DNA from: Acidobacteriota bacterium
GTDB taxonomy: Bacteria; Acidobacteriota; Terriglobia; Terriglobales; Acidobacteriaceae
NCBI GenBank assembly: GCA_003225075.1
Contig: QIAP01000046.1
Location: 61,252-125,251 of the forward strand
Reading direction: 5' to 3'
DNA: 64,000 bases
Both the position numbers and the translations under genes were made by a program. Below, piece after piece: positions 26,773 to 35,057 of this stretch. The notes under the pieces were generated by a model. The model saw only the letters and a program-made list of their open reading frames with translations, was not told the DNA's origin and did no database searches. How positions within the stretch are numbered: position 1 is the stretch's first letter; every line of letters starts with the position of its first letter.

Positions 26773-28026
26773 TCAAACCTCCACGGTTTCGGGAACTTCC
26801 AATGTGTTTTGCAGATATTTTTCGAACTCGACGAGTTTGGGAGGAATAGCGGCTTCCGTTTCGTACTTGCCGGCCAGGGCATCTGTAGTCTTCAAGCCGT
26901 TGCCGGTAATGCAGAGCACGGTCGTTTCGTCAGGAGCAATGCGGCCCTGCTGGTAGAGTTTGCGTGCAGAGCCAACAGTCACGCCGCCCGCCGTTTCGGT
27001 GAAGACGCCCTCGGTTTCAGCCAGCAACTGAATGCACTCGACAACCTCGCGGTCAGAGACGTCCTCGGCCCAGCCGCCGCTCTTGGTGATGGTTTTGATC
27101 GCATAGTGGCCGTCCGCTGGGTTGCCGATCGCGAGCGAACGCGCCAGTGTGGCCGGCTTCTGCGGCTCGATGTCGCTTTGTCCCGCTTTTACCGCGGTTG
27201 AGATCGGCGAGCATCCAGTAGCCTGCGCACCAAAAATCTTCACCGGCTTCGGCTCCACCAGACCTAGTTCGATGAGTTCATCGAACGCCTTCTTGATTTT
27301 GTTGATCAGCGAGCCGCCCGCCATCGGGACGACAACGTTGTCCGGCAACCTCCAGCGGAGCTGTTCGGCGATCTCGAAGCCTACTGTCTTCGAGCCTTCC
27401 GCATAGTAGGCTCGCAGATTCACGTTGACGAATCCCCAGCGATGCTCGTCGGCAATCTGTGAGCACAGGCGATTCACCTGATCGTAGCTGCCCGCGATGG
27501 GGACTACTCGTGCGCCGTAGACCTTAGTGCCCAGAATTTTCGCGGGCTCGAGATCGGACGGGATGAAGACCCATGCTTGGAATCCGCCGCGCGCCGCCTG
27601 GGCCGCCACGGAGTTGGCGAGATTGCCGGTGGAGGAACATGCGACGGTATCGAATCCGAAGTTGCGCGCTTGTGCCAACGCCACTGCGACTACCCGATCC
27701 TTGAAGCTCAGCGTGGGCAGGCAGACGGCGTCATTCTTAATGAAGAGCCGCTTGGTTCCCAGCCGTTCTGCCAAGTGCGGAGCATTGAGCAGCGGTGTAA
27801 ATCCGACCGGGAGAGAAGGGCGGAAGCCCTCCGGCAACGGCAACAACTCGGCATATCGCCACATGTTGGGCGGTTGTTGGCTGATTCGCTCGCGCGTAAA
27901 GGTCGCGCGGACAGAGTCGTAGTCGTAGAAAACTTCCAGTGGAGAAAAGCAATCGTCGCAGATGGAGCGGGGCTGGTGTCCCCAAGTCTTGCCGCATTCC
28001 CGGCAGCGCAGTTCGTATCGGGCCAT
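26773..28026 (-). CDS. thrC: Threonine-synthase-like PLP enzyme
   Basis: 417 residues. An N-terminal zinc ribbon (Cys8, Cys11, Cys23, Cys26) precedes a fold-type II PLP domain. The Schiff-base lysine is Lys109 in PTLSFKDRV; most threonine synthases have PTGSFKDRG. The TGNLANSVAA phosphate-binding and GNGLKTTDA segments are conserved. Standard ThrC converts O-phosphohomoserine to threonine. The substituted motif and the neighbouring sulfur carrier and SAM riboswitch leave open that this member instead makes homocysteine from the same phosphate ester. It is separated from the carrier gene by one base. Symbol given by family only. Confidence 0.85.
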   Translation of the reverse strand: MARYELRCRECGKTWGHQPRSICDDCFSPLEVFYDYDSVRATFTRERISQQPPNMWRYAELLPLPEGFRPSLPVGFTPLLNAPHLAERLGTKRLFIKNDAVCLPTLSFKDRVVAVALAQARNFGFDTVACSSTGNLANSVAAQAARGGFQAWVFIPSDLEPAKILGTKVYGARVVPIAGSYDQVNRLCSQIADEHRWGFVNVNLRAYYAEGSKTVGFEIAEQLRWRLPDNVVVPMAGGSLINKIKKAFDELIELGLVEPKPVKIFGAQATGCSPISTAVKAGQSDIEPQKPATLARSLAIGNPADGHYAIKTITKSGGWAEDVSDREVVECIQLLAETEGVFTETAGGVTVGSARKLYQQGRIAPDETTVLCITGNGLKTTDALAGKYETEAAIPPKLVEFEKYLQNTLEVPETVEV

Positions 28027-28054
28027 AGCTACTCTCTAGTTCTTGCGAGTAGCT
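28027..28054 (-). promoter_or_regulatory. Hairpin abutting the thrC-like start codon
   Basis: AGCTACTC and GAGTAGCT form a perfect 8-bp inverted repeat. The stem's end is adjacent to the ATG at 28026. The proximal arm includes the purine-rich AGAG that would be the ribosome-binding site, so the hairpin could reduce translation. Confidence 0.45.
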
Positions 28055-28080
28055 GGGGACGAGCCAGGAAAAGGGTCCCT

Positions 28081-28121
28081 AAAAAGGAAAAACCTCTTTT
28101 CCGGATATTAGGAAAAAGAGG
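28081..28121 (-). terminator. Intrinsic terminator of the SAM riboswitch expression platform
   Basis: On the minus strand CCTCTTTT (28121-28114) pairs with AAAAGAGG (28100-28093) and is followed by TTTTTCCTTTTT. It lies between the aptamer and the thrC-like start. An alternative antiterminator is possible: the 3' half of P1 (ATGAGAT) pairs with ATCTCGT, and the flanking GGGG pairs with the terminator's CCTC, so the two structures exclude each other. Confidence 0.8.
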
Positions 28122-28152
28122 CTACGAGATGCTGAAAATGCGGCACCCCGAA

Positions 28153-28263
28153 TCTCATGTTCCCCGCTTCCGGGAGAGAGTTGACACCGGGCGACCGGGA
28201 TTTGACTCCCGATCCGGTTGTCGTGGCTTCGCTGGGCTCGTCCCTCAGCCACTCTGCATGAAA
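28153..28263 (-). promoter_or_regulatory. SAM-I (S-box) riboswitch aptamer
   Basis: Read on the minus strand, the conserved core is present in order: P1 5' strand TTTCATG (28263-28257), AGAG, GAGGGAC (28246-28240), GCCC, GAAGCC, CAACC, and the P1 3' strand CATGAGA (28159-28153) preceded by GGAA. P1 pairs perfectly with one U-G. The known ligand is S-adenosylmethionine; binding normally ends transcription. The downstream genes are a threonine-synthase-like enzyme, a sulfur carrier and homoserine dehydrogenase, consistent with methionine control. Confidence 0.85.
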
Positions 28264-28298
28264 TCCAAGGTCTGCTCCTAAGAGCAAACTTGTTGAAG

Positions 28299-28328
28299 AT
28301 GGTGACAGAGACGGGCGTGCGATGTCAA
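28299..28328 (-). promoter_or_regulatory. Promoter for the SAM riboswitch transcript
   Basis: A perfect TTGACA (28328-28323) on the minus strand, an 18-base spacer and a weak -10 CACCAT (28304-28299). The start would be about 30 bases upstream of P1. The weak -10 makes this only moderately sure. Confidence 0.45.
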
Positions 28329-28331
28329 GAG

Positions 28332-28359
28332 TGTTCGCGCAGAACTGTTCGCGCAGAAC
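28332..28359. repeat. Exact 14-bp tandem repeat beside the -35 box
   Basis: TGTTCGCGCAGAAC occurs twice with no spacer (28332-28345 and 28346-28359). Each copy contains the inverted arms GTTC/GAAC. It sits four bases upstream of the -35 box of the riboswitch promoter, where an activator or repressor dimer pair could bind. Confidence 0.65.
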
Positions 28360-28442
28360 ACGACCCTTGGTCAGTTTAGTTTCCAACCGGCAATTACATG
28401 CAAGGCGCGTGCGCCTTGAGAGTCGCCAATCGAAATCAGCAA

Positions 28443-29645
28443 CTATCGGCTGTACTGATTCTTCTTCTTCTCCCCATGCCTTTCCAGTCCTAACTGAATC
28501 AACTTCTCGATTAAGTCGGAATACGATACGCCCGAAGCCGCCCACAGCTTGGGATACATGCTGATCGACGTAAACCCAGGCATGGTATTGATCTCGTTAA
28601 GCCAGATCTTTCGGTTCTTCGGATCCATCAGGAAATCCACGCGCGCCAAGCCCGAGCAGTCCACCGCCTGGAAGGCTTTGATCGCGAGTTCCTGCACCTT
28701 CTTGGTTTCGGCCTTTGTCAGCGTCGCGGGGATTACAAGCTCCGAACCTTCATCCAGATACTTCGCGGTGTAGTCGTAAAACTCCTTTCCCGGCACAATC
28801 TCTCCGGGCACGGAAGCCTGCGGGCGATCATTTCCCAGCACTGAGCATTCGATCTCGCGCGCCTTGTGTTTCTTGCCACCGACCCCCTCTTCGATCACGA
28901 TCTTGCGATCGAACTTCGCGGCCTCATAAATGGCAGGCCCCAGTTCCTTGCGGTCGTGAGCCTTAGAGATTCCCACTGATGAGCCCAGGTTTGCCGGCTT
29001 AACGAATACCGGATACTTCAGATTCTTCTCAACACTCTTCTCAGCCTTTTTAGGTTGGGCCTCCCAGTCGCCGCGGAGGAGCGTCACATGTTTCACAATC
29101 GGCAGCCCGGCGGCCCGGAAGAGCGATTTCATGATGTCCTTGTCCATGCCCGCCGCAGAGCCCAGCACACCTGCACCAACGTATGGAATATCGGCCAGCT
29201 CGAGCAGGCCTTGGATCGTTCCGTCCTCACCGAAGGTGCCGTGCAGCACGGGGAAGATGACGTCCACGTTAATGGCGCGATCCGAGGCACGGCGCGCCAG
29301 CGCTGTATCGGTCTGGAAGGGCACCATCGACGATCCGCTACCTCGGTGTACGGGCTCGGGCGGGACGACCACCGCCTCGCCGCTCGCCAGCACGGCCGCG
29401 CCGGGAGTAGCTTCCGGGTCGCCGGCTCGCAGATGCCGGTCTTCGTCTTGTGGCTTACCCTGCAGCATTCTTTGAGCCGCGCTTGCCGTCAGCCAGCGGC
29501 CTTCTTTGGTAATGCCGATGGGCACTGCTTCAAATTTATTCTTGTCGATGGCGTTGAGAACCGATGCGGCCGATAGCAGCGATACCTCATGTTCGCCGCT
29601 GCGCCCGCCAAAGAGGATGCCAACCCGCAGTTTCTTCATCACCAT
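28443..29645 (-). CDS. ddl: D-alanine--D-alanine ligase
   Basis: 400 residues, ATP-grasp fold. Diagnostic segments: [14 protein letters not shown] near the N-terminus, [15 protein letters not shown] in the middle, [13 protein letters not shown], and the C-terminal [20 protein letters not shown]. It joins two D-alanines for the peptidoglycan stem peptide. A variable insertion of about 50 residues (around 70-120) lies in the N-terminal domain, as in VanA-like or larger Ddl. Starts at 29645 or 29639; neither has a clear ribosome-binding site. Confidence 0.95.
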   Translation of the reverse strand: MVMKKLRVGILFGGRSGEHEVSLLSAASVLNAIDKNKFEAVPIGITKEGRWLTASAAQRMLQGKPQDEDRHLRAGDPEATPGAAVLASGEAVVVPPEPVHRGSGSSMVPFQTDTALARRASDRAINVDVIFPVLHGTFGEDGTIQGLLELADIPYVGAGVLGSAAGMDKDIMKSLFRAAGLPIVKHVTLLRGDWEAQPKKAEKSVEKNLKYPVFVKPANLGSSVGISKAHDRKELGPAIYEAAKFDRKIVIEEGVGGKKHKAREIECSVLGNDRPQASVPGEIVPGKEFYDYTAKYLDEGSELVIPATLTKAETKKVQELAIKAFQAVDCSGLARVDFLMDPKNRKIWLNEINTMPGFTSISMYPKLWAASGVSYSDLIEKLIQLGLERHGEKKKNQYSR

Positions 29646-29817
29646 CAGTGTGGACGGGACGCAGCTTTGCCGTCAATTGCTGACCTCAATGGCAAGGGAT
29701 GACCGTTTGGGTTCGTCTCATCGAGAACACTACAATTCAATGGTGCGGAAGGCACATGCCCATCATCCTCTTTCGCCATCATTGCTTTCATCATCCTGCG
29801 TGGAGGATAATTTAGCT

Positions 29818-29843
29818 TCGCTGGGTTCGCTCGCCTCCAGCGA
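29818..29843. repeat. 7-bp inverted repeat just upstream of pgsA
   Basis: TCGCTGG and CCAGCGA separated by 12 bases. The right arm ends six bases before the GTG start of pgsA and overlaps its GAGG ribosome-binding site, so it could affect translation of pgsA. Confidence 0.4.
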
Positions 29844-29849
29844 GGATCC

Positions 29850-30509
29850 GTGCCCGCGGTGAATCTGCCCAACTACATAACGCTGAGCCGCATCGTCAGC
29901 ATCCCGCTGTTGATTTGGCTCCTCTCCAGCAATCGCTTCAGCAGCGTGCACGGGGAGAAGGAATTGCTGGCGTCGGCACTCTTCATCGCCGCCTCAATTA
30001 CCGATGGAATTGACGGCTATCTGGCCCGCAAACGTGGACAGATCACGACCATCGGAATGTTGCTCGATCCCCTCGCCGACAAGCTGCTCATTGCCGCCGC
30101 CTTCGTGACTTTGGTGCAATTCAACCCCAGCATGGTCCCAGCATGGATGGCGGTGGTAATCATCGGCCGTGAATTCCTGGTTAGCGGTCTGCGCTCGATC
30201 GCGGCGTCAGAAGGTTTCACTATCGAGGCGAGTGACTTGGGCAAATTCAAGATGTTCGTGCAAATCGTTTCGGTCGTCGGGGTGATTTTGGCGCACCGCT
30301 GGAAAGAGTGGCCGGTCTATGGCAATTTTTTCTTCCCAGTGCATACCATCGCGGCAGTATCGATCTGGTTTATGGTCGTGTTATCACTGGTCTCGGCCGG
30401 CGACTACTTCGCTGCCTTCTGGTCGAAGATTGACCGTAGGGTGGTGAAACGCCGCCGTCGTGCCTTCGTCCTCAGCCGGCGCAGGAAGCGCGATGTCGCA
30501 GCAACCTGA
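29850..30509 (+). CDS. pgsA: CDP-diacylglycerol--glycerol-3-phosphate 3-phosphatidyltransferase
   Basis: 219 residues with four or more membrane helices. The CDP-alcohol phosphotransferase motif is complete ([27 protein letters not shown]). It makes phosphatidylglycerol phosphate, the first committed step to phosphatidylglycerol and cardiolipin. It starts at GTG 29850 with GAGG upstream. Its 3' end overlaps the next gene by 17 bases. The last 25 residues are very basic ([20 protein letters not shown]), longer than in most PgsA. Confidence 0.93.
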   Translation: MPAVNLPNYITLSRIVSIPLLIWLLSSNRFSSVHGEKELLASALFIAASITDGIDGYLARKRGQITTIGMLLDPLADKLLIAAAFVTLVQFNPSMVPAWMAVVIIGREFLVSGLRSIAASEGFTIEASDLGKFKMFVQIVSVVGVILAHRWKEWPVYGNFFFPVHTIAAVSIWFMVVLSLVSAGDYFAAFWSKIDRRVVKRRRRAFVLSRRRKRDVAAT

Positions 30510-31098
30510 ATATCCGTGTCCTGCGGCGCATTATTCCAGTCCAACTGAGCCGACTGAATTCTCCTCCGAAGAACGTGCGATTTTGCTGCAACTCGCACAT
30601 GATGCCATTCTGGCTTCGCTCGAAAACCGCACCATCCCTCTCGATCCTCCCTCATCTCATCTAGCCGAACCATATGGCGTTTTCACCACTCTTTATTTGA
30701 CGGGGGCACTACGAGGGTGTGTGGGGTATGTATTTCCGGTCTCTTCCGTATATCGCGCCGTGGCCGAAACCGCGGTCGCCGCGGCCTTTGAAGATGGCCG
30801 TTTCCCCCCGGTAACCGCGGACGAGGCTCCCCATCTGAAGATTTCTCTGAGTATTCTTTCACCGCTGAAACCAATTTGTCCGGAAGAAATTGAGATCGGC
30901 CGGCATGGGTTGGTGGTCAGCCTCGCTGGGCAGCGCGGTCTGCTGCTGCCGCAGGTCCCGGTTGAGCACAAGTGGGACCGCATCACCTTCCTGGAGCAGA
31001 CGTGCCGCAAAGCCGGGCTCCCGCCCGATGCCTGGTTGAAAGATGCCGTTATCGAGGGGTTTACAGCCGAGGTCTTTGGCGAGCAGGGTGCGGAATAG
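30493..31098 (+). CDS. AMMECR1 domain protein (AmmeMemoRadiSam system protein A type)
   Basis: 201 residues from ATG 30493, preceded by AGGAAG; an ATG at 30460 lies inside pgsA. The family signature LRGCVGYVFP is present, along with LKISLSILSPLKPI and the C-terminal WKDAVIE-like WLKDAVIEGF. In bacteria this domain usually occurs with a MEMO1-like dioxygenase-fold protein and a radical-SAM enzyme; neither is in the window. The biochemical role is not established. It overlaps pgsA by 17 bases, so it is cotranscribed. Confidence 0.88.
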   Translation: MSQQPEYPCPAAHYSSPTEPTEFSSEERAILLQLAHDAILASLENRTIPLDPPSSHLAEPYGVFTTLYLTGALRGCVGYVFPVSSVYRAVAETAVAAAFEDGRFPPVTADEAPHLKISLSILSPLKPICPEEIEIGRHGLVVSLAGQRGLLLPQVPVEHKWDRITFLEQTCRKAGLPPDAWLKDAVIEGFTAEVFGEQGAE

Positions 31099-31128
31099 CT
31101 CTCTGCACTCGCGGAAGGTAAACAACAA

Positions 31129-31158
31129 TAAAAAACGGGGAGAGTTTACCTCTCCCCG
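31129..31158 (-). terminator. Intrinsic terminator
   Basis: CGGGGAGAG, a 5-base loop and CTCTCCCCG (31136-31158) form a strong 9-bp stem. On the minus strand it is followed by a T-run (complement of the A-run at 31129-31135), so it ends the minus-strand gene that stops at 31183. Confidence 0.8.
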
Positions 31159-31182
31159 CATAGGACGCGTCGTGGTCCGAAA

Positions 31183-32187
31183 CTATTGCTGAAGTTGGGC
31201 TTGCTGTTGCTGGTCGTCCAATTCCACACCGTCGCCCACGTGAACGTCTTCCATTGCGAAAACAACCATGCCAGTAGCAGTAGTGGGTGTGACGCTGAGG
31301 ATCACTAACTCGCCTACGGCGCGCCGAGGCAGATCACGCACGTGGATTTGCGGTCCTTTGCCCTTGGTCAACATCTTCGGCTCGATCGAGGGCGGCCTCT
31401 TTTGCGTATCTTCGGTGGTCGATGCTTTGAACGAGAGTGAATCCACGGGATCTCTCAAGTCGGCATCATAGTTCCGAACCGCGCGGAAGTAGTCGCCGAC
31501 CTTCACCCCCTGGTTCGAACCAACATTAATGTAAGCCTTCATTCCGGTTCCGAGCACCGTGTCAAAATCTTTGGCCATTACGATCCGTCCGGAAAGTTTT
31601 CCAGTGGCCGGAACGAAGCGATCAAAACGCAACGGCGGGTGGAACGAGATCGCTGGCTTCTCCACAAACGGAACCGCAACGTCTCCCGGGTTAATGGTGT
31701 CACAACTGAATTCAATTTGTGCGATTGCCATCTTGCTGCGCGTATCAACCACGCGGACCCACCCGATTTCGGCGTAGGGCTGTCCAGCGGCGGCTGCTGC
31801 CGCATGTTGCCCTTGGAAAGTCTCAAAGCGATTCGGGTCCTTCAGTTCGCGCACGATGGTGTACTGCGCGCCGCTTTGGTAGCCACTTCCGGCCAGATAA
31901 ACGATCTCACCGGTGGCGAACTTGGTGGTATTTGGGGTCTGCAACCCGCCCGCCACAAAGTCAGCGTTGGGCAGAGGTTGTTTGCTGATAAAGCCAGCAC
32001 AATATAGGTCAGCGTAAGTGGGCGTTTGAACTCTTTCCGTCGGGAATGTCACCGACGTACTAATGCTGCCTTGGGGCGTACTCTGCTCCCCAGTTGCTGT
32101 CGAGGGTGCCGACGCCGGTCCCGGATTGGTATCCTGACCCCACAAGCCGACCGTCACCAGCAGAAACAACAAGCCTATTTTCTTCAT
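31183..32187 (-). CDS. Secreted protein with a FlgT-C-like domain
   Basis: 334 residues from ATG 32187 with GGAGGT upstream; the frame stays open upstream without a better start. A signal peptide (IGLLFLLVTVGLWGQ) precedes a Ser/Thr/Pro-rich linker. The C-terminal half (from about residue 220) has a pattern seen in FlgT C-terminal and related domains (AYINVGSNQGVKVGDYF ... VGELVILSVTPTTATGMVV). No flagellar genes are nearby, so only a periplasmic or outer-membrane-associated role is suggested. The end is a Gln-rich tail. Confidence 0.75.
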   Translation of the reverse strand: MKKIGLLFLLVTVGLWGQDTNPGPASAPSTATGEQSTPQGSISTSVTFPTERVQTPTYADLYCAGFISKQPLPNADFVAGGLQTPNTTKFATGEIVYLAGSGYQSGAQYTIVRELKDPNRFETFQGQHAAAAAAGQPYAEIGWVRVVDTRSKMAIAQIEFSCDTINPGDVAVPFVEKPAISFHPPLRFDRFVPATGKLSGRIVMAKDFDTVLGTGMKAYINVGSNQGVKVGDYFRAVRNYDADLRDPVDSLSFKASTTEDTQKRPPSIEPKMLTKGKGPQIHVRDLPRRAVGELVILSVTPTTATGMVVFAMEDVHVGDGVELDDQQQQAQLQQ

Positions 32188-32399
32188 GTTACCTCCGAAT
32201 CGCGGCCGGGTGTCCAGGCCAATCCCCCTAACTGCTGTAGACACAGGGGCTTCTGCCGGAAAGTAACAGGGGGGCAAGGCACGGTCAAGGTTACGAGGGT
32301 GTTATGCATGGGGCAACAATAGTTTTCCGCCGCTCCCCATAATCCGTTGTTGCATCTAGAATTACGCCCCTGTAGTATCGCGCCGACCTAAATGACCGA

Positions 32400-33965
32400 A
32401 TGATTTCTGCACAATCCAGCTACGTCCCACGCTTGCTTCCTTTGAGGCTGCCTCGTGTTTGCCTCGTTGTAACCGGCACCGACCCGGCGGAAATGGTGGA
32501 CAAAGCAGAAGCACTGGCTCGCGATAACCCATTCCTGGAGTTCAGGTTAGACTATCTTCCGCGCCCGGCCCTGGCGCTCGTGAAGGTCAAGCGGTTCCTG
32601 GAAATGCACCCCTATGTCACGACCATAGCCACCTGCCGACGGGTTGCGAATGGGGGAAAATTTCGCGGCTCGGTGGCTTCGCAACTCGATCTTCTGGCCA
32701 AGGCTTCCAACGCTGGCTGTCACTTGCTGGACGTCGAACTTCAGACGGCCGCAAAGTGCAAGCCGGCGCAACTACAGAGATTGCGCACTCGTGCCGCCTT
32801 GATCCTGTCCTTTCATGATTACCGCGCCACCCGTAAGTTGGAAGAAACCTTGAAAACGATGGTCGCCCATCGCGCCGACTTCTACAAAATTGTAACTACT
32901 GCGACTACGCTCTCTGACAATGTGGCCATGATGAAGTTCCTGGAGACGCACAGCGATAAGTATTCATTAATCGGACTGTGTATGGGCGAACCGGGAATCA
33001 TCAGCCGAATTCTCGGAGTGCGCGCCGGAAGCGTGTTCACGTTTGCCGCGGTGAGTCCCGGAGAAGAAACCGCACCCGGGCAGGTTACTGCTCAGGAGCT
33101 CCGCAGCGTATATCGCATCGAGCAGGTAGACGCGGCCACACGGGTGTATGGGGTCGCGGGCGATCCGGTCTCACACTCACTCTCGCCCGTGATCATGAAC
33201 ACGGCATTGCGCCGTGAAAATGTGAATGGCGTTTATCTGGCGCTGCATGCCAAAACCCTCAAAGATCTCTTGACCTGTGTACGCGAGATCCCGATCCATG
33301 GTCTCAGCATCACCATGCCGTACAAGGAAGCTATCCTCAAGCATCTGGACAACACCGATTCGCACTCCACCAAGATCGGCTCCTGTAACACCGTGGTGCG
33401 AGCGCAGGACGGGAAATTGTACGGATTTAATACCGACACGGCCGGCGTCGTGCGTCCTTTAGAGCAACGTCTACCGCTCGAAAAAGCGAAGGTACTGGTT
33501 TTGGGTGCGGGCGGTGCGGCAAGAGCAGCGGTCTTCGGCCTGAAAGAACGCGGCGCAGACGTCTGGATTCTGAATCGCACCGTCGGGCCAGCTAAGAAAC
33601 TGGCGCGGCAGGCGCGGGCGCGCTCTATCAAGCGGGCTGACCTGAAGAAGTTAACTTTCGACGTGATCATCAATGCGACTCCCGTGGGCATGGGCAACAC
33701 CCGGGAGTCTCCGCTGAATGAGAACGAAATCAACGCGCGCTACGTCTTCGACATGGTCTACGACCCAGCCGAAACGAGGCTTATGAAAATGGCAAAGGAG
33801 AAGGGCGCGCAGGTCATTCCGGGTATTGAGATGTTCGTGCACCAGGCCGCACGCCAATTCGAGATTTGGACGGGAAAGCCGGCACCTTGGGACGAGATGC
33901 TGCGCGTAGTAACGATCGCGTTGCAAGACCGTGCGGCAGCAAAGAACGAGTCGCGGAAGAAATAG
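32400..33965 (+). CDS. aroDE: Bifunctional 3-dehydroquinate dehydratase (type I) / shikimate dehydrogenase
   Basis: 521 residues. Residues 18-230 are a type I dehydroquinase: EFRLDYL, the catalytic His in SFHDY and the Schiff-base Lys in FYKIVTTA. Residues about 240-510 are shikimate dehydrogenase: GDPVSHSLSPVIMN, the substrate lysine in SITMPYKEA, the NADP-binding GAGGAARAAVFGL and NATPVGM. It catalyses steps three and four of the shikimate pathway. Fusion in this order is known from plants, chlamydiae and several other bacteria. It is probably made from its own promoter in the 212-base divergent spacer upstream. Confidence 0.95.
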   Translation: MISAQSSYVPRLLPLRLPRVCLVVTGTDPAEMVDKAEALARDNPFLEFRLDYLPRPALALVKVKRFLEMHPYVTTIATCRRVANGGKFRGSVASQLDLLAKASNAGCHLLDVELQTAAKCKPAQLQRLRTRAALILSFHDYRATRKLEETLKTMVAHRADFYKIVTTATTLSDNVAMMKFLETHSDKYSLIGLCMGEPGIISRILGVRAGSVFTFAAVSPGEETAPGQVTAQELRSVYRIEQVDAATRVYGVAGDPVSHSLSPVIMNTALRRENVNGVYLALHAKTLKDLLTCVREIPIHGLSITMPYKEAILKHLDNTDSHSTKIGSCNTVVRAQDGKLYGFNTDTAGVVRPLEQRLPLEKAKVLVLGAGGAARAAVFGLKERGADVWILNRTVGPAKKLARQARARSIKRADLKKLTFDVIINATPVGMGNTRESPLNENEINARYVFDMVYDPAETRLMKMAKEKGAQVIPGIEMFVHQAARQFEIWTGKPAPWDEMLRVVTIALQDRAAAKNESRKK

Positions 33966-34207
33966 AGCATCCGATTTCAGAGAATCTCCGTAGAAGTTCG
34001 CTTCGCCCTTAGCTTGTATGCCAGGGCCTTCATATGACCGCCGGTCAGCTCGATTTCACCCTGCAAAATGACTGCGACGCCGATGCACCTGCCACGAAAA
34101 AGTTGCATTTTCCCCTGTGGAAGAAGTAAGATGCTAAGTGGACGCAGCAATGAGTGTCCATTCTCGCTGTACCGCCCTTTCTTCCAGGTTTGAAAAGCGT
34201 CATCAAC

Positions 34208-34231
34208 TAGAGGCGCACAGGTTCGCCTCTA
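34208..34231. repeat. 8-bp inverted repeat in the gvpL/F leader
   Basis: TAGAGGCG and CGCCTCTA with an 8-base loop, 21 bases upstream of the gvpL/F ATG and just before its GGAGAG ribosome-binding site. It may be an operator or an mRNA leader hairpin. The rest of the spacer (33966-34207) shows no gene or clear signal. Confidence 0.45.
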
Positions 34232-34252
34232 AGCAGGTTCGGAGAGACCTAC

Positions 34253-34999
34253 ATGGCGTGGTACGCATACTGCCTCACTGAGCATCAGACCCTATCAAAT
34301 GGCACTCGCGCTCGCCGTCCTTTCCTGTTGGAGGGGATTCAAGGCGTCAACGGTGCTCCCGTGCTTGGTTATCCAAGCGGAGAATTCGCCGTCATCGCTA
34401 GCGAATACGAACGCAATGGCACTCAATTCGATGAGAAATCCGTCCTGGAGCACGCTCGAGTGGTGAGCGTTTGTTTTCGTTCGGCGACTGTCTTGCCCTT
34501 CAAGTTCGGCACTATCTTCGACACCGAGGACGCGTTGCGCCAGGCTGTGCGCTCCAATCGCCGCACCTTTGGCCTGAGCGTGGCCAAGTTGCGCGGGAAG
34601 TCGGAAATGCACCTCAAGTTGGTGGTGCGCGATGGTTCGCTCCGCGATGCCATGATTGATATTCCGCTGCCCGATACGGTTGGAGGCGAATATCTAATCA
34701 AACTTCGGGAGAAGGCCTCACGGGACAGGGAGCGCCAAACTAAGGCTCGTGCGCTTTCCGTCCAGGTGCATAAACTCTTCAATCCCCTCGACGAAGAGGT
34801 CAGTTGCAAGCGGGTTGCCTCTGACGGCATGCTGATCGATATCGCCCATCTGATTGATTCCAAATGCGTGGAGAAGTATCAGAATCGATACACGACCGCT
34901 GCCAAACAGTTAAAAAATTGTGAACTGGTGATCAGTGGCCCGTGGCCACCCTACCATTTCTTGCCCGGTAAACTGCGCACCGTAGCAGGGAACAGCTAA
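34253..34999 (+). CDS. Gas vesicle protein GvpL/GvpF family
   Basis: 248 residues. The N-terminal AWYAYCL and the central block HARVVSVCFRSATVLPFKFGTIFDTEDALRQ are the GvpL/GvpF signature. GvpL/F are minor structural or assembly proteins of gas vesicles that contact GvpA. No gvpA, gvpN, gvpK or other gvp gene is in the window; the neighbours are aroDE and a histidine kinase. Orphan GvpL/F-like proteins exist in organisms without vesicles and probably have other roles. A strong terminator follows directly, so this is a single-gene transcript. Confidence 0.88.
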   Translation: MAWYAYCLTEHQTLSNGTRARRPFLLEGIQGVNGAPVLGYPSGEFAVIASEYERNGTQFDEKSVLEHARVVSVCFRSATVLPFKFGTIFDTEDALRQAVRSNRRTFGLSVAKLRGKSEMHLKLVVRDGSLRDAMIDIPLPDTVGGEYLIKLREKASRDRERQTKARALSVQVHKLFNPLDEEVSCKRVASDGMLIDIAHLIDSKCVEKYQNRYTTAAKQLKNCELVISGPWPPYHFLPGKLRTVAGNS

Positions 35000-35019
35000 A
35001 CGAGAATTTAAAAATTGTC

Positions 35020-35057
35020 GACTCCGGCCAGCGTTGGACCGGCCGGAGTCTTTTTTT
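35020..35057 (+). terminator. Intrinsic terminator of the gvpL/F gene
   Basis: GACTCCGGCC (35020-35029) pairs with GGCCGGAGTC (35041-35050), a perfect 10-bp stem followed by seven T. It lies 21 bases after the gvpL/F stop. Confidence 0.9.

Noticed and set aside
31129..31158. Terminator for the plus-strand AMMECR1 gene
   Set aside because: Only the minus strand has a T-run after the stem, so it serves the minus-strand gene.
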